From the NCBI RefSeq assembly GCF_000423565.1, contig NZ_KE384037.1, forward strand, positions 400,951 through 464,950: a stretch of 64,000 nt of DNA, given 5' to 3'. Source of the stretch: Runella zeae DSM 19591. Lineage in GTDB: Bacteria > Bacteroidota > Bacteroidia > Cytophagales > Spirosomataceae. Shown piece after piece: positions 54,622 through 63,643 of the stretch. Made by a program: the position numbers and the translations under genes. The notes under the pieces are model-generated. The model searched no databases. It was not told the DNA's origin and was given only the letters and a program-made list of their open reading frames with translations. Every line of letters starts with the position of its first letter. The stretch's first letter is position 1.

Positions 54622-55080
54622 TTAATATTTCGTAAAGTTTACTTTTTCCATCATCCGTTCGGGGCGAGCCAAAGCCGTAAACCCATACTGCTCATACAGC
54701 CCGTGGGCATCGGCTGTAGCCAACGACCATTTCCTAAATCCCTGAAATTCGGGGGTTTGATTAAAGATACAATCCATTAGCCATTTCGATAGCCCTTGTC
54801 CACGGTATGCTTCCAGCACAAATACATCTGCCAAATAGCCATAGGTCGCAAAATCAGTCACCACCCGCGCAAAGCCAATTTGATGCTCCCCTTCATAGAC
54901 GCCATACACCACCGAATTTTGTATCGAACGCTCAATCACAGCGCGGGGAATGTTTTCGGCCCAGTACGACTGCGATGAGAGATAATTGTGAATCAAATCA
55001 ATGTCTAACTTTGATTTGTCGGTAGAAATCAAAAAGGGTTCTTTTGAAAACTCATAGAGGAAAGAATCGAGCAAAGACAT
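54622..55080 (-). CDS. GNAT family N-acetyltransferase
   Basis: Acetyl-CoA-dependent transferase of about 152 residues. The acetyl-CoA motif is [16 protein letters not shown] (R/Q-x-x-G-x-G/A variant), with [17 protein letters not shown] at the C-terminal end. I start at the ATG at 55080 ([11 protein letters not shown]); the frame is open upstream to 55152 but that part is not typical. Eight bp separate it from hisF, so they are likely one transcript. Substrate unknown. Confidence 0.85.
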   Translation of the reverse strand: MSLLDSFLYEFSKEPFLISTDKSKLDIDLIHNYLSSQSYWAENIPRAVIERSIQNSVVYGVYEGEHQIGFARVVTDFATYGYLADVFVLEAYRGQGLSKWLMDCIFNQTPEFQGFRKWSLATADAHGLYEQYGFTALARPERMMEKVNFTKY

Positions 55081-55173
55081 GGTTTGGTGAACATAATGAT
55101 ACCGCAAAGAACTGAAAAAAAGGTGGTATTCCCCAACGGGCTTACTTGTCAATTTTTCTTTGTAATCTCTGTC

Positions 55174-55860
55174 TTAATTTTGGCTTAATGACTCTTTCCT
55201 TTGTCCAAAATTCTGCACAAAACGCCCGTAAGGGGCTTTGCAAGTTTGGTAAGGTTTTTTTGAAAGACGAGCCGCACAGCCCATGTGTGTAAAAGTAGAA
55301 TCTAACATAGCCCGACGGTGAGGCGGAGAATTGATCCATTCATCAACCGCGTATTGAGCAAATTTTTCATAGGTATAAGGGTAAAAAAGATGTTTGGAAT
55401 CACAATCCATGTACTCAAAACTACCGTCTCTTTTGCGGCGACAGCAATACTGCTCAGGGGTATCTATTACTTGGTATTGGCCTATGTTTTCGGATTTTCG
55501 TGGAAACTCCCACGTATGAAAACCTACTCTTTCATTGAGTGTAGCAAGGGCTGGACTGTAAGGATGATTGTGTCCATAAAAGTCCATCTGAATCATATCT
55601 TTCGCAAAATTTTGGGCAGATAGATGCAGTCCCACCGCATAACTTAGGGGTTTTAAGCCTCTATTTATCCGTTCTTGATTTGTCAAATGAAAAATCGTAG
55701 CATCAAGAAGCTCATAGTCGGGCTCGTAGACATTGATGGGCTGTTGCAAAACACGCAAACGAACAAACTCTTCCGAAGAAAGCCGATGATAATCCAAAGG
55801 TTTGGATTGAAAAGCACTTTCAATAAAAATGAGAAGTAAAAAAACAATCATCCGACCCAT
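55174..55860 (-). CDS. Secreted CAP-domain (SCP-like) protein
   Basis: Extracellular protein of 228 residues with a signal-like N-terminus (MGRMIVFLLLIFIESAF). The CAP fold is recognisable: TNQERINRGLKPL, LSAQNFAKDMIQMDFYGHNHP, SENIGQY and VDEWINSPPHRRAMLDSTFTHMG, with the His and Glu positions of the CAP cavity. CAP proteins have diverse roles; none is implied here. Confidence 0.85.
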   Translation of the reverse strand: MGRMIVFLLLIFIESAFQSKPLDYHRLSSEEFVRLRVLQQPINVYEPDYELLDATIFHLTNQERINRGLKPLSYAVGLHLSAQNFAKDMIQMDFYGHNHPYSPALATLNERVGFHTWEFPRKSENIGQYQVIDTPEQYCCRRKRDGSFEYMDCDSKHLFYPYTYEKFAQYAVDEWINSPPHRRAMLDSTFTHMGCAARLSKKPYQTCKAPYGRFVQNFGQRKESLSQN

Positions 55861-56243
55861 GGCTATACTGTATTTTTTTACATATAAAATCTAAAAATAA
55901 TCAATTTTCGTCAATAAAAACATTTTATAAAAACCCCTGATGATGGTAAAACAAGCAAAAATCTTTGAAGGTTTTTGTGACATCAAAAAAACGTAATCTA
56001 CTGACAATCAAAAAACACCTTATAATTATAGTCATTTTTAGGTTATCAAATCACTTTTCAAACACTGAGCTTGGCTTTTTGTGGTAACTTTGCACCTTCA
56101 AAAGTGAAGGCTTGTTTTGGAATCAATATTTAGAAGCCCCGAAAGTATCAATCATTTCTGAAATTCATTGATTACCAACGCTTTTCTAAAGAAAAGCCAT
56201 TCTCAAACAATCCAACAAAAACAACCAATATTTACAAAACTTC
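55861..56243. other. 383-bp upstream region of gltX
   Basis: AT-rich and without a convincing gene. It contains TAACTTTG (56085-56092), a good -7 box for gltX, and a six-bp hairpin CCTTCA/TGAAGG (56095-56110) at the expected transcript start. This implies a leader of about 145 nt before gltX. No known riboswitch was recognised. Confidence 0.5.
56085..56092 (+). promoter_or_regulatory. Putative -7 box of gltX
   Basis: TAACTTTG fits TAnnTTTG; no clear -33 TTTG occurs at the standard spacing. Confidence 0.5.
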
Positions 56244-57755
56244 ATGTCAGTAAGAGTTCGTTTTGCTCCTAGTCCTACCGGCCCTCTTCATATTGGAGGG
56301 GTTCGTACGGCTTTATACAATTATTTGTTTGCCCGCAAAAATGGCGGCAAGATGCTTCTTCGCATCGAAGATACCGACCAAAACCGCTACGTACCAGGCG
56401 CCGAAGCCTATATTTTGGAAGCCTTGGCCTGGATAGGTATCCAAATCGACGAAGGACAAGGCGTAGGCGGCCCCCACGCCCCTTATCGTCAGTCTGAGCG
56501 TAAAGAGATGTATCGCCAATACGCCGAACAACTCATAGCGGCAGGCAAGGCTTATTATGCTTTTGATACCGCCGACGAAATCGAAGCCATGCGCAAACGC
56601 CTCGAAGAGGCAGGAGCTGATGCCGCCCAATACAACGCCATCACGCGTCTTCAAATGACAAATTCGCTCACATTGTCGGCTGAGGAAGTACAACAACGCA
56701 TTGCCAAGGGCGACCCTTACGTAATTAGGATCAAAATCGACCCCAAACAAGAAATTCGTTTCAAAGACATCATTCGCGAGTGGGTATCGGTACATGCTTC
56801 TACGCTGGACGATAAAGTGCTTCTTAAATCAGACGGTATGCCTACCTACCATTTGGCCAATATCGTAGATGACCATTTGATGGAAATCACGCACGTTATC
56901 AGAGGAGAAGAGTGGCTTCCGTCGGCACCATTGCACGTGTTGATGTACCAATATTTTGGCTGGAAAGCCCCCCAATTTGCGCATTTGCCGCTTTTGCTCA
57001 AGCCCGAAGGCAATGGCAAACTCTCCAAACGAGATGCCGATTTGGGTGGATTTCCGATATTTCCGCTCCAATGGACCGACCCCAATACGGGTATAGTGGC
57101 TAGAGGCTTCCGCGAAGATGGCTACCTCAAAGATGCCGTTGTGAACTTCTTGGCTTTTTTAGGCTGGAATCCCGGCACCGACCAAGAGCTATTTAGCATG
57201 GACCAACTCATCGAAGCCTTTTCGCTAGAGCGTATCCATAAAGCAGGGGCACGTTTTGATATTACCAAAGCCAAGTGGTTTAATCAGCAATACCTAAAAG
57301 CCACTTCCAACGAAGCATTGGGTGAAATCCTCCAAAGCAGTGGCCAATGGCCCGCAGATACTTCCTTGGATTTAGACAAAGTGGTGGCCCTCATGAAAGA
57401 CCGCGTCACTTTCCCGCAGGAAATTTTGAGCGAAGCCGCGTTTTTGTTTACGCCTCCTGCTACTTACGAAGAAGCCGTGGCAACTAGCAAATGGAATGCT
57501 GATGCCCAAAAGGCCGTTGCGGCTTACATAGAAGACCTTAAAATATTTGAAGGTGATTTCTTAGCAGAATCTGCCAAGGCAATTTGGGCCGCTGCGGCAG
57601 AGCGTGTAGGGGTGAAGATGGGCAAGGTAATGCAAGCCTTGCGCTTGGCCGTAACAGGCGCTGGACATGGTCCAGATTTGATGCTTACTATGGAAATTTT
57701 AGGAAAACAAGAAGTCATCACTCGCTTGGAAAAAGCACTAGCCACTTTATCATAA
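56244..57755 (+). CDS. gltX: Glutamate--tRNA ligase
   Basis: Class I aminoacyl-tRNA synthetase that charges tRNA-Glu. The HIGH motif is FAPSPTGPLHIGGVRTALYN and the KMSKS motif is GKLSKRDADLGG; the anticodon-binding C-terminal half is present, and the length of 503 residues is normal. The PHP phosphatase gene follows after 7 bp, so the two are probably co-transcribed. Confidence 0.95.
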   Translation: MSVRVRFAPSPTGPLHIGGVRTALYNYLFARKNGGKMLLRIEDTDQNRYVPGAEAYILEALAWIGIQIDEGQGVGGPHAPYRQSERKEMYRQYAEQLIAAGKAYYAFDTADEIEAMRKRLEEAGADAAQYNAITRLQMTNSLTLSAEEVQQRIAKGDPYVIRIKIDPKQEIRFKDIIREWVSVHASTLDDKVLLKSDGMPTYHLANIVDDHLMEITHVIRGEEWLPSAPLHVLMYQYFGWKAPQFAHLPLLLKPEGNGKLSKRDADLGGFPIFPLQWTDPNTGIVARGFREDGYLKDAVVNFLAFLGWNPGTDQELFSMDQLIEAFSLERIHKAGARFDITKAKWFNQQYLKATSNEALGEILQSSGQWPADTSLDLDKVVALMKDRVTFPQEILSEAAFLFTPPATYEEAVATSKWNADAQKAVAAYIEDLKIFEGDFLAESAKAIWAAAAERVGVKMGKVMQALRLAVTGAGHGPDLMLTMEILGKQEVITRLEKALATLS

Positions 57756-57762
57756 TCATCAT

Positions 57763-58602
57763 ATGCTTACCAATTACCACAGTCACAGCCATTATTGTGA
57801 CGGCAAAGGTTCGTTGGAAGAACAAGTACAAGGCGCGATAGCTCAGGGGCTTCGCGCCTTTGGGTTTTCGTCGCATTGCCCCGTTTGGTTCGACAATCAA
57901 TGGAGCATGAAAGCCGAGCGCCTACCCCAATACCTGGCCGAAACCCAAGCCCTCAAACTCAAATACGCCGACCAAATCGAGCTTTATCAAGGGCTTGAAG
58001 TCGATTTTATCCCCAATGACCCCGGTCTACAACCCCTTGGCCCCAGTCATTTTCCGACGCTTGACTACTGCGTAGGTTCGGTTCACTACGTAGGTCTTAA
58101 TCAGTTTGGGCAGCCTTGGGAAATAGACGGTAGCTCGGTGGAGTTTTTAGCTTGTCTCGACAGCTTGTATCATTCAGATATTCAGTCGGTTATTAAAAAA
58201 TATTACGGCATCATCCGACAAATGGTCGAAACCGACCCACCACAAGTAGTGGGGCATTTGGACAAAATCAAAATGCACAATGAAGCGCGATTGTTGTTTG
58301 AAGAAACAGAAGCATGGTACGTAGAAGAAGTAGAACAAACGCTTCAAACGATTCAAAAGGCGGGATTGATTGTGGAAATCAACACCCGTGGCAATTACAA
58401 ACGCGGCCTAGATCTATACCCTTCGGGCTGGATTATCAAACGAATGAAAGACTTAAATATCCCTATTTGTATCAACTCCGATAGCCATCGTCCAGAGGAA
58501 ATTACGGCTTCTTATTCCTTGGCATTCGCCACGGCCAAAGAAGCAGGCTATGAAGAAATGCGGGTATTGTTGGGAGGAAAATGGCAAAATGTGGGCCTCT
58601 AG
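57763..58602 (+). CDS. PHP-domain histidinol-phosphatase family protein
   Basis: Metal-dependent phosphoesterase of 279 residues with the PHP motifs NYHSHSHYCDG, GLRAFGFSSHCPVW, LEVDFIPND, GSVHYVG, VVGHLDKIK and INSDSHRPEE. The family includes HisK/HisJ-type histidinol phosphatases, but in Bacteroidota the bifunctional HisB often supplies that activity, so the substrate is uncertain. It sits 7 bp after gltX and converges on a lipoprotein gene. Confidence 0.87.
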   Translation: MLTNYHSHSHYCDGKGSLEEQVQGAIAQGLRAFGFSSHCPVWFDNQWSMKAERLPQYLAETQALKLKYADQIELYQGLEVDFIPNDPGLQPLGPSHFPTLDYCVGSVHYVGLNQFGQPWEIDGSSVEFLACLDSLYHSDIQSVIKKYYGIIRQMVETDPPQVVGHLDKIKMHNEARLLFEETEAWYVEEVEQTLQTIQKAGLIVEINTRGNYKRGLDLYPSGWIIKRMKDLNIPICINSDSHRPEEITASYSLAFATAKEAGYEEMRVLLGGKWQNVGL

Positions 58603-58609
58603 CGCAGTT

Positions 58610-59089
58610 TTAGTGCCCAAAGGAGTATTGAATAGTGTAGGTTTTGCCCTCATCTTTAAAAGTTTCCATTACTTTCAATGAAGTAGCACTCAGTTCTTGA
58701 ATACTCCAAACAAAATTGTTGTTGCTCTTCCCATCCTTTCCCTGCTCGATGATTCTAATGGAAGCTTCTTGATTTTCAAATTTCCAAGTTCCTTGGGCAT
58801 AAATCTGCGAATCTCCAATGTTGCATATGGTAGCGCCTTCGTCGTGGGTAAATTTGCTCCCTACCGAAAACACCCAAATATCATCGCGCCAACACTCGGG
58901 AGTCCTCGTAAAATAATCATCTCCGATCAAAACCCCTATGCTAAAAATATCATAAGAAGGCGAAATAGTGCCTCCTACCCATTTCCATTTTTGGGAAGTC
59001 AACAGTTCAATTTTTGAAGGAATCGGCGCTTCTTTCTGACACGAAAGCAGCGACAGTAAGCAAATAAGTATGAGTAAATTTTTCTTCAT
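58610..59089 (-). CDS. Lipoprotein, lipocalin-like
   Basis: A 159-residue lipoprotein: MKKNLLILICLLSLLSCQKE shows a signal peptide with lipobox LLSC. The mature part starts with LLTSQKWKWVGGTISPS and ends with an aromatic beta strand (TYTIQYSFGH), resembling the small lipocalin-like domains of Bacteroidota. No catalytic residue is evident; the function is unassigned. Confidence 0.78.
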   Translation of the reverse strand: MKKNLLILICLLSLLSCQKEAPIPSKIELLTSQKWKWVGGTISPSYDIFSIGVLIGDDYFTRTPECWRDDIWVFSVGSKFTHDEGATICNIGDSQIYAQGTWKFENQEASIRIIEQGKDGKSNNNFVWSIQELSATSLKVMETFKDEGKTYTIQYSFGH

Positions 59090-59223
59090 GTTGGTAAAGG
59101 TTCAGATGGTGTTATCAATCTCCTACTCCTTCTACTTCACACTAAAACCACCTCATAGTCAATCATCTTCAAACAAATCTAGGTTTTTATTTGGAGGATT
59201 ACAATGAGGTGGTCAAAGAAAAA

Positions 59224-59424
59224 TCAGTCGTCTTCGCCCAGTTCAAAAATAGCTTCTACGGGCTTGGCAAAATAGCGCGCAATTTTGAGCGCCAACACCG
59301 CCGACGGAACGTATTTATTGGCTTCGATGGCATTGATGGTCTGCCGCGATACGCCTACGGCGGCGGCTAAATCAGCTTGCGTAATCCGCTTGATGGCACG
59401 CTCTACGTGAATCGTATTTTTCAT
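59224..59424 (-). CDS. Small XRE-type helix-turn-helix regulator
   Basis: A 66-residue DNA-binding protein (MKNTIHVERAIKRITQADLA ... GVSRQTINAIEANKYVPSAV ... FELGEDD), i.e. little more than an HTH domain. The ATG at 59424 overlaps the stop of the membrane protein gene in an ATGA and is preceded by a strong AGGAGG ribosome site. Members of this group commonly regulate themselves together with a neighbouring membrane protein, and a candidate operator lies in the promoter upstream. Confidence 0.9.
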   Translation of the reverse strand: MKNTIHVERAIKRITQADLAAAVGVSRQTINAIEANKYVPSAVLALKIARYFAKPVEAIFELGEDD

Positions 59425-59921
59425 GCGGCAGTCCTCCTTTCTTCCAAATAAGGCTTCACGTACACTATCCAGTGAAAACGCGCCAAAAATACCAACGGAG
59501 CCGTGAGCATATTCCACGACAATACCACATAAAATGCCAACCCATACGACAACCACACCGACAGAAAAAACGCGGCTAAGTGTACATAAAATGCCCAAAG
59601 CAGGGATTCGAGCCGTACTTTCATAATCCACTCGTCATCGGTACGCTCGCGTGAGAAGGCCACAAAGAAAAAACCAATCGCCGTCAAAGCCATCAAAATT
59701 TCGCCTGCCAAGTCGTTGGTAGGGCCGTCCAAAAACTCACTCAAGCTACCTTTTTCTGCCACTCTAATGGTAGTCCACGCCGACAAAAAATGATCCCCAG
59801 AAAAAAAACTAAGCGCAGAGCTTACTTCTAACATACCTAAAATAGTCAAAATCAATGCGGGTGCAAAGATAAGCCATCCGAGGCGTTTGAAACGATTGGG
59901 CAAAAGTAATTTGGTATCCAT
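59421..59921 (-). CDS. Membrane protein of unknown function, coupled to an HTH regulator
   Basis: A 166-residue protein with four hydrophobic segments (about 17-35, 75-90, 105-122, 125-145) and a cytoplasmic tail ending in EERRTAA. Start set at the ATG at 59921 (MDTKLLLPNRF); the open frame extends upstream into promoter sequence. The stop overlaps the HTH gene by 4 bp. It resembles the membrane partners found with small XRE regulators; no function is known. Confidence 0.8.
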   Translation of the reverse strand: MDTKLLLPNRFKRLGWLIFAPALILTILGMLEVSSALSFFSGDHFLSAWTTIRVAEKGSLSEFLDGPTNDLAGEILMALTAIGFFFVAFSRERTDDEWIMKVRLESLLWAFYVHLAAFFLSVWLSYGLAFYVVLSWNMLTAPLVFLARFHWIVYVKPYLEERRTAA

Positions 59922-59953
59922 AGCTGTTAATAGGTTGATTTTAATTTTCGATT

Positions 59954-59985
59954 CAAATGTAAAACAAACTTTACATTTAAGCAAA
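59954..59985 (-). promoter_or_regulatory. Promoter with inverted-repeat operator for the membrane protein/HTH pair
   Basis: On the minus strand TTTG (59985-59982), a 20-bp spacer and TACATTTG (59961-59954) form a standard Bacteroidota promoter. A perfect 9-bp inverted repeat AAATGTAAA/TTTACATTT (59955-59963, 59970-59978) overlaps the -7 box, and a third TTTACATT half-site lies at 59992-59999. Confidence 0.75.
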
Positions 59986-60088
59986 CATTTTTTACATTAA
60001 GTCAAAAATAAAAGCGCGCTGTAAAATTTACAGCGCGCTTGCTAGGGTGGGTTGTCGAGAATTTATTGATTGAAAAGCACCTCCTTTA

Positions 60089-60637
60089 TTATTCGGCTTC
60101 TGCTTCTCCCGCCGCACCCGGATAAGTGACCTTAGCAATCTCTTGGTCAATCGTATAACGACCGATACCTTCTTCGCCAATCACATCAAACAATTCGACC
60201 TGACGGCGAGCGATGTATTCTTCTTCGATTTGCTCTTTCACAAACCACTGCATGAAGTTTTCGGTAGCATAGTCGTCATGACGGCGAGTCAATCCAACGA
60301 TGCGGCTGATTGACTGTGAAACAGCGATTTCTTGCTCCAAAGCCGTTTCGAACACACTACGGAAAGTGGGGTATTCTTGGGGGATATTAGTCACTTCGGG
60401 AGTGATAGCTACGCCACCCATATCGCTAATATATTTGAATATTTTGAGCATGTGCCCACGCTCTTCTTCGGCTTGGGTGAAGAAAAAATCGGCACTGTTT
60501 GAGTAGCCATTACGGTCCAACCAAGCCGCCATCGCCAAGTATTTAGAAGAAGACTCTGCTTCCATTTTTACTTGGGCATTGAGGGCGATTTGCAATTCTT
60601 CTTTGAGGGAAGTCCGAAGACGCATCAGATCTTTCAT
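60089..60637 (-). CDS. Ferritin
   Basis: Iron-storage protein of 182 residues forming a 24-subunit cage. Four-helix-bundle features and ferroxidase ligands are visible: QVKMEAESSSKYLAMAAWLD, FFFTQAEEERGHMLKIFKY (EEERGH) and WFVKEQIEEEYIARRQVELF. The acidic C-terminal tail (GAAGEAEAE) is slightly longer than usual. Start at the ATG at 60637; the frame continues upstream through promoter-like sequence. Confidence 0.93.
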   Translation of the reverse strand: MKDLMRLRTSLKEELQIALNAQVKMEAESSSKYLAMAAWLDRNGYSNSADFFFTQAEEERGHMLKIFKYISDMGGVAITPEVTNIPQEYPTFRSVFETALEQEIAVSQSISRIVGLTRRHDDYATENFMQWFVKEQIEEEYIARRQVELFDVIGEEGIGRYTIDQEIAKVTYPGAAGEAEAE

Positions 60638-61365
60638 CGTATCGTTAAATTTTTGTTTTCTACATTGATTATTCAACAATATTACAATCTTCGGGCCAAT
60701 ATTGTTCTATTTCTGGGGGTTTCGACCAAAATTTGGAATGAGTCTGAATTTGCATATTCGACTCGTGTATCTGTATTTAGCATGAAGCCACAAATACTTA
60801 GAAAGGTACATAAGAATTCTGCTTGACTTAGAAGATACGTTGGAAAATGGAACTGTATCGCTTGAGATTTAGCTCAAAAACTTACTTTTACCATGAAAAT
60901 CCAAAGTTTAATTTTTGATTTTCATGGAGCTGATTACGTCCTAAAAAGGATTTGTAATTGCTCAGGTCAATGAAAGCTACCGAGTAGAACCGAGTATTTT
61001 AGTACAGTGTTAGCTAAGTTTCTTTAAATTTTACCCGCTGATTGGCGCAGATTGAAATCGCAGACAAACGCAGATTATTGGCTTTATGCCCCCTTTTTTC
61101 AGCGAAAATCTGCGTTTGTATTATTCAGCGCACCTCTGCGAGCAAAAAATAAAACTATTGACTTAACAATGTATTTAGTTTACGCTTTAGAGGCATTTTT
61201 AAATGATTTTTTACCGCAATTGCTAGTAACTGCCTAACAAAAAGTTTAAAACCGCCCCTGATAGGATAGTTTCTTACCAAATGCACCCTGCATCCGGGGA
61301 GCCCACTTTAATGAGCATGAATTGACTTATTCTACCCATTATATCAAATCTTCCAAACATCTTTA
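60638..61365. other. Gene-free accessory region with hairpins and REP-like repeats
   Basis: No supported gene. It holds an 11-bp inverted repeat CCATGAAAATC/GATTTTCATGG (60891-60901, 60917-60927), a small hairpin TTGAG/CTCAA just before it, and a CGCAGATT-type repeat cluster (61041-61131). A 61-residue open frame at 61052-61237 overlaps the repeat and is not credible. Confidence 0.5.
61041..61131. repeat. REP-like element with CGCAGATT repeats
   Basis: CGCAGATT, CGCAGACAAA and CGCAGATT occur in a row, and CAAACGCAGATT (61065-61076) has an exact inverted copy AATCTGCGTTTG (61107-61118). The sequence then continues with a CTCTGCGAG-like segment. A repeat family different from those at 38.9 and 40 kb. 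Confidence 0.6.
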
Positions 61366-61947
61366 TTATTTTAGATTCCTTTTCACGGCTAACTCTATAT
61401 TTTTAGCGACATTACCACTATTTTCTTCAAAAACACTGTAATAATTAAGTCTAAAAGTCGGGTTTAGTCCGTGGTGAATTGGCCTAACATCTAGCATAAC
61501 ATCGTGTAGCGCTCTTTTAGCATTCGCACCACCAATGAAATTAAAGTCTTTTCTTACATTGTTTCTCTGATAACTATCTGCTATTTTAGAATTAACATGA
61601 CATAAAGATTTATAAAGATTCAAATCAAAGTTTAGGCGCAAGCTATCTGGATACAAATTTAAAGTTTTCAGACGATGACTCGAAAACTTAAAAAAATCAT
61701 CATAAACAAAAAGACAATTATATTTACCTGGCAAATAGCCATCATAAGGAATATTGGTAGGCTGTGCTTTTGACAGGGTCCAATTTAACATAATAGCAGA
61801 CTCTCCAATTAAATTTTCTTCATATAATGTATCCATCAAGAACATTCTATTAACACACCAATTAAAATATTGATTCTTTTTAGAAGTAACTCCAAGTATC
61901 TCTTCTAAAATTTTCACCACTAATTGCCGTTGATCCATAGAAAACAT
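61366..61947 (-). CDS. Unidentified 193-residue protein
   Basis: Cytoplasmic-looking protein with no signal peptide and no recognised motif. It is Asn/Leu/Tyr-rich, with segments LVVKILEEILGV, NWCVNRMFLMDTLY and DVRPIHHGLNPTFRLNYYSVF. The gene is AT-rich and stands alone between gene-free stretches, consistent with acquired DNA. An alternative start is the second Met (MDQRQLV). Confidence 0.6.
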   Translation of the reverse strand: MFSMDQRQLVVKILEEILGVTSKKNQYFNWCVNRMFLMDTLYEENLIGESAIMLNWTLSKAQPTNIPYDGYLPGKYNCLFVYDDFFKFSSHRLKTLNLYPDSLRLNFDLNLYKSLCHVNSKIADSYQRNNVRKDFNFIGGANAKRALHDVMLDVRPIHHGLNPTFRLNYYSVFEENSGNVAKNIELAVKRNLK

Positions 61948-62089
61948 TTATAAATTTCAATGATGTTATAAACCTAGACTGTAGAGACCTCTAACTTAGG
62001 GATAATATAATCTAAACGAGCACAAATCAGTATTCCGCACATCTACTTTAACAAAGCTATTCAAAAATTTTCAGTTGCTCACTAAATCC

Positions 62090-62131
62090 ATTTCTGCTTG
62101 TGGCACTATATATCACGTCACAAGCAGAAAT
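62090..62131. promoter_or_regulatory. Leader hairpin or operator before the first lipoprotein gene
   Basis: ATTTCTGCTTGTG (62090-62102) and CACAAGCAGAAAT (62119-62131) form a perfect 13-bp inverted repeat ending 16 bp before the ATG at 62148, close enough to affect transcription or ribosome binding. Confidence 0.6.
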
Positions 62132-62147
62132 CAACCACTAATGAACC

Positions 62148-62699
62148 ATGAAAACTGTAACAGTTCTAAAATCAATCTTTTTAGGGGTTCTTTTTTCCCT
62201 AACGAATTGCCAAGCAGACAAAACAGACCCTGAATATCCTGGCTATATTAAGGGTAAACATAACGGGGAGGACTGGTTAAGACCTAAAATAAAAATTAGC
62301 TACTTACACTATTGTAGCCCTGCCAAAGAAAAAATCGGGTTTTCTGTTGCTGCTAATACTTCTTTTTCATATTTAGATGAATGGGTAAGTATTTACCATA
62401 TTCCTACTAAATCAGGTATATATACAGTCGAAAACAATGACTTCAAACAGAATTGTAGTCAAGTAGTTGCCAACAATAGTTGGGTCAACATTGATGTATC
62501 ATTAGCCGACTATAAAGTTTATAAAACCCCAACCAAATATAATCAAGTTACAATTTCCAAAATTGATACAGTTGCCAATACAGTAGAAGGTAGTTTTGAG
62601 TTGTTTTTTATAGCTACCAAAAAAGATCGTCCAGTTTTCCCCGATACCATACAGCTAAGTGGCACGTTTCAGTCTCCTATTTCTCTTCCGTACAAGTGA
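62148..62699 (+). CDS. Lipoprotein, paralogue 1 of a tandem pair
   Basis: A 183-residue protein with a signal peptide and lipobox (SLTNC, Cys near residue 22). The mature part (GYIKGKHNGEDWLRPKIKIS, YLHYCSPAKEKIGFSV, IYHIPTKSGIYTVENND, VTISKIDTVANTVEGSFELF) is beta-rich. It aligns over its whole length with the next gene, including both Cys positions in HYCSP and QNCSQ. Function unknown; the family is typical of Bacteroidota lipoproteins. Confidence 0.75.
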   Translation: MKTVTVLKSIFLGVLFSLTNCQADKTDPEYPGYIKGKHNGEDWLRPKIKISYLHYCSPAKEKIGFSVAANTSFSYLDEWVSIYHIPTKSGIYTVENNDFKQNCSQVVANNSWVNIDVSLADYKVYKTPTKYNQVTISKIDTVANTVEGSFELFFIATKKDRPVFPDTIQLSGTFQSPISLPYK

Positions 62700-62862
62700 T
62701 TATTATATTTACCCACAAGACTGGGACAAATAGCGCAATTTAAAACGTAGAATTGACTTTGATTGTTTTTAGAAGAAAAAACTAATGGCTTTGCTAAAAT
62801 TATCAAACAACTGCAACGTTAATTTTAATTAAAAAAACCTTAATACTCAACTGACAAAAGCC

Positions 62863-63414
62863 ATGAAAATGTACATCAAGTATGCCATTTTAGCAGCAAT
62901 ATTCCTACTATTCAGTTGCCATCAAGAACCTACTTTTAAGTTTGATTTTTCAGATTATGATGGAGAAATTGAGGGGATGCGTAACGGGAAAAAATGGGAA
63001 AAACCCAAATTGAAAACCACTTACATGAGCTACTGTAGCCCATTAAAAAACACAATAGGGCTTTACTTCATTACTAATACGTCTTTTACTGATTATCTGG
63101 AATGGTTAGATATCATACACATACCTACTAAAGTAGGAACTTACTTAATTGAAAAAGAGGATAACAAACGTAACTGTAACACAGTGTCTTCTATTTGTAA
63201 TTGGATGCACTATGACCAAAGGGATGCGACCTATGATGTTGTTGAAATCAATCACAAACCCAATCAAGTAACCATCACATCGGTTGACACCGTCGCCAAT
63301 ACAATCAGAGGGCATTTTAACGTATCGTTGGTAGTAAGCTATAAATATTACAAGGTTTTTCCTGATAATATACAAGTAAGTGGATCGTTTCGCTCTCCTA
63401 TTTCTTCGCTTTAA
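62863..63414 (+). CDS. Lipoprotein, paralogue 2 of a tandem pair
   Basis: A 183-residue paralogue of the preceding gene: lipobox LFSC, EIEGMRNGKKWEKPKLKTTY, YCSPLKNTIGLYF, IIHIPTKVGTYLIEKED, VTITSVDTVANTIRGHFNVS. The shared VDTVANT and FPD(T/N)IQ(L/V)SG(T/S)F blocks show a past duplication with considerable divergence, so the two may bind different partners. Function unknown. Confidence 0.75.
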   Translation: MKMYIKYAILAAIFLLFSCHQEPTFKFDFSDYDGEIEGMRNGKKWEKPKLKTTYMSYCSPLKNTIGLYFITNTSFTDYLEWLDIIHIPTKVGTYLIEKEDNKRNCNTVSSICNWMHYDQRDATYDVVEINHKPNQVTITSVDTVANTIRGHFNVSLVVSYKYYKVFPDNIQVSGSFRSPISSL

Positions 63415-63475
63415 AGATAATATCCACCATTTTGTAAAATACCATCACAATCTAGGTTCATTCTTTTTTTCACAG

Positions 63476-63507
63476 AAAGCCCTATATAAGCCTAGATAGG
63501 GCCGCTT
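63476..63507 (+). terminator. Probable terminator after the second lipoprotein gene
   Basis: GCCCTAT (63479-63485) and ATAGGGC (63496-63502) pair across a 10-base loop and are followed by CGCTTTT. Confidence 0.55.
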
Positions 63508-63643
63508 TTCTACCTTTACCTACTGCCTTCCAAAGCCCATGCTTTCTACTTAGCCTAAAATTTTAAGGTAGATAGTGAGGGTTATTGGCATTTAGTAGCA
63601 GATAGTGTCATTCGTCAAATTTCCCAATCAACTTATTTGTCAA

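Noticed and set aside
55861-56243. A T-box or other riboswitch before gltX
   Set aside because: Only a short hairpin was seen, with no T-box (TGGNACC-like) sequence or terminator pairing.
61052-61237. 61-residue open frame in the repeat region
   Set aside because: It overlaps the CGCAGATT inverted repeat, shows no family match and looks like translated repeat sequence.
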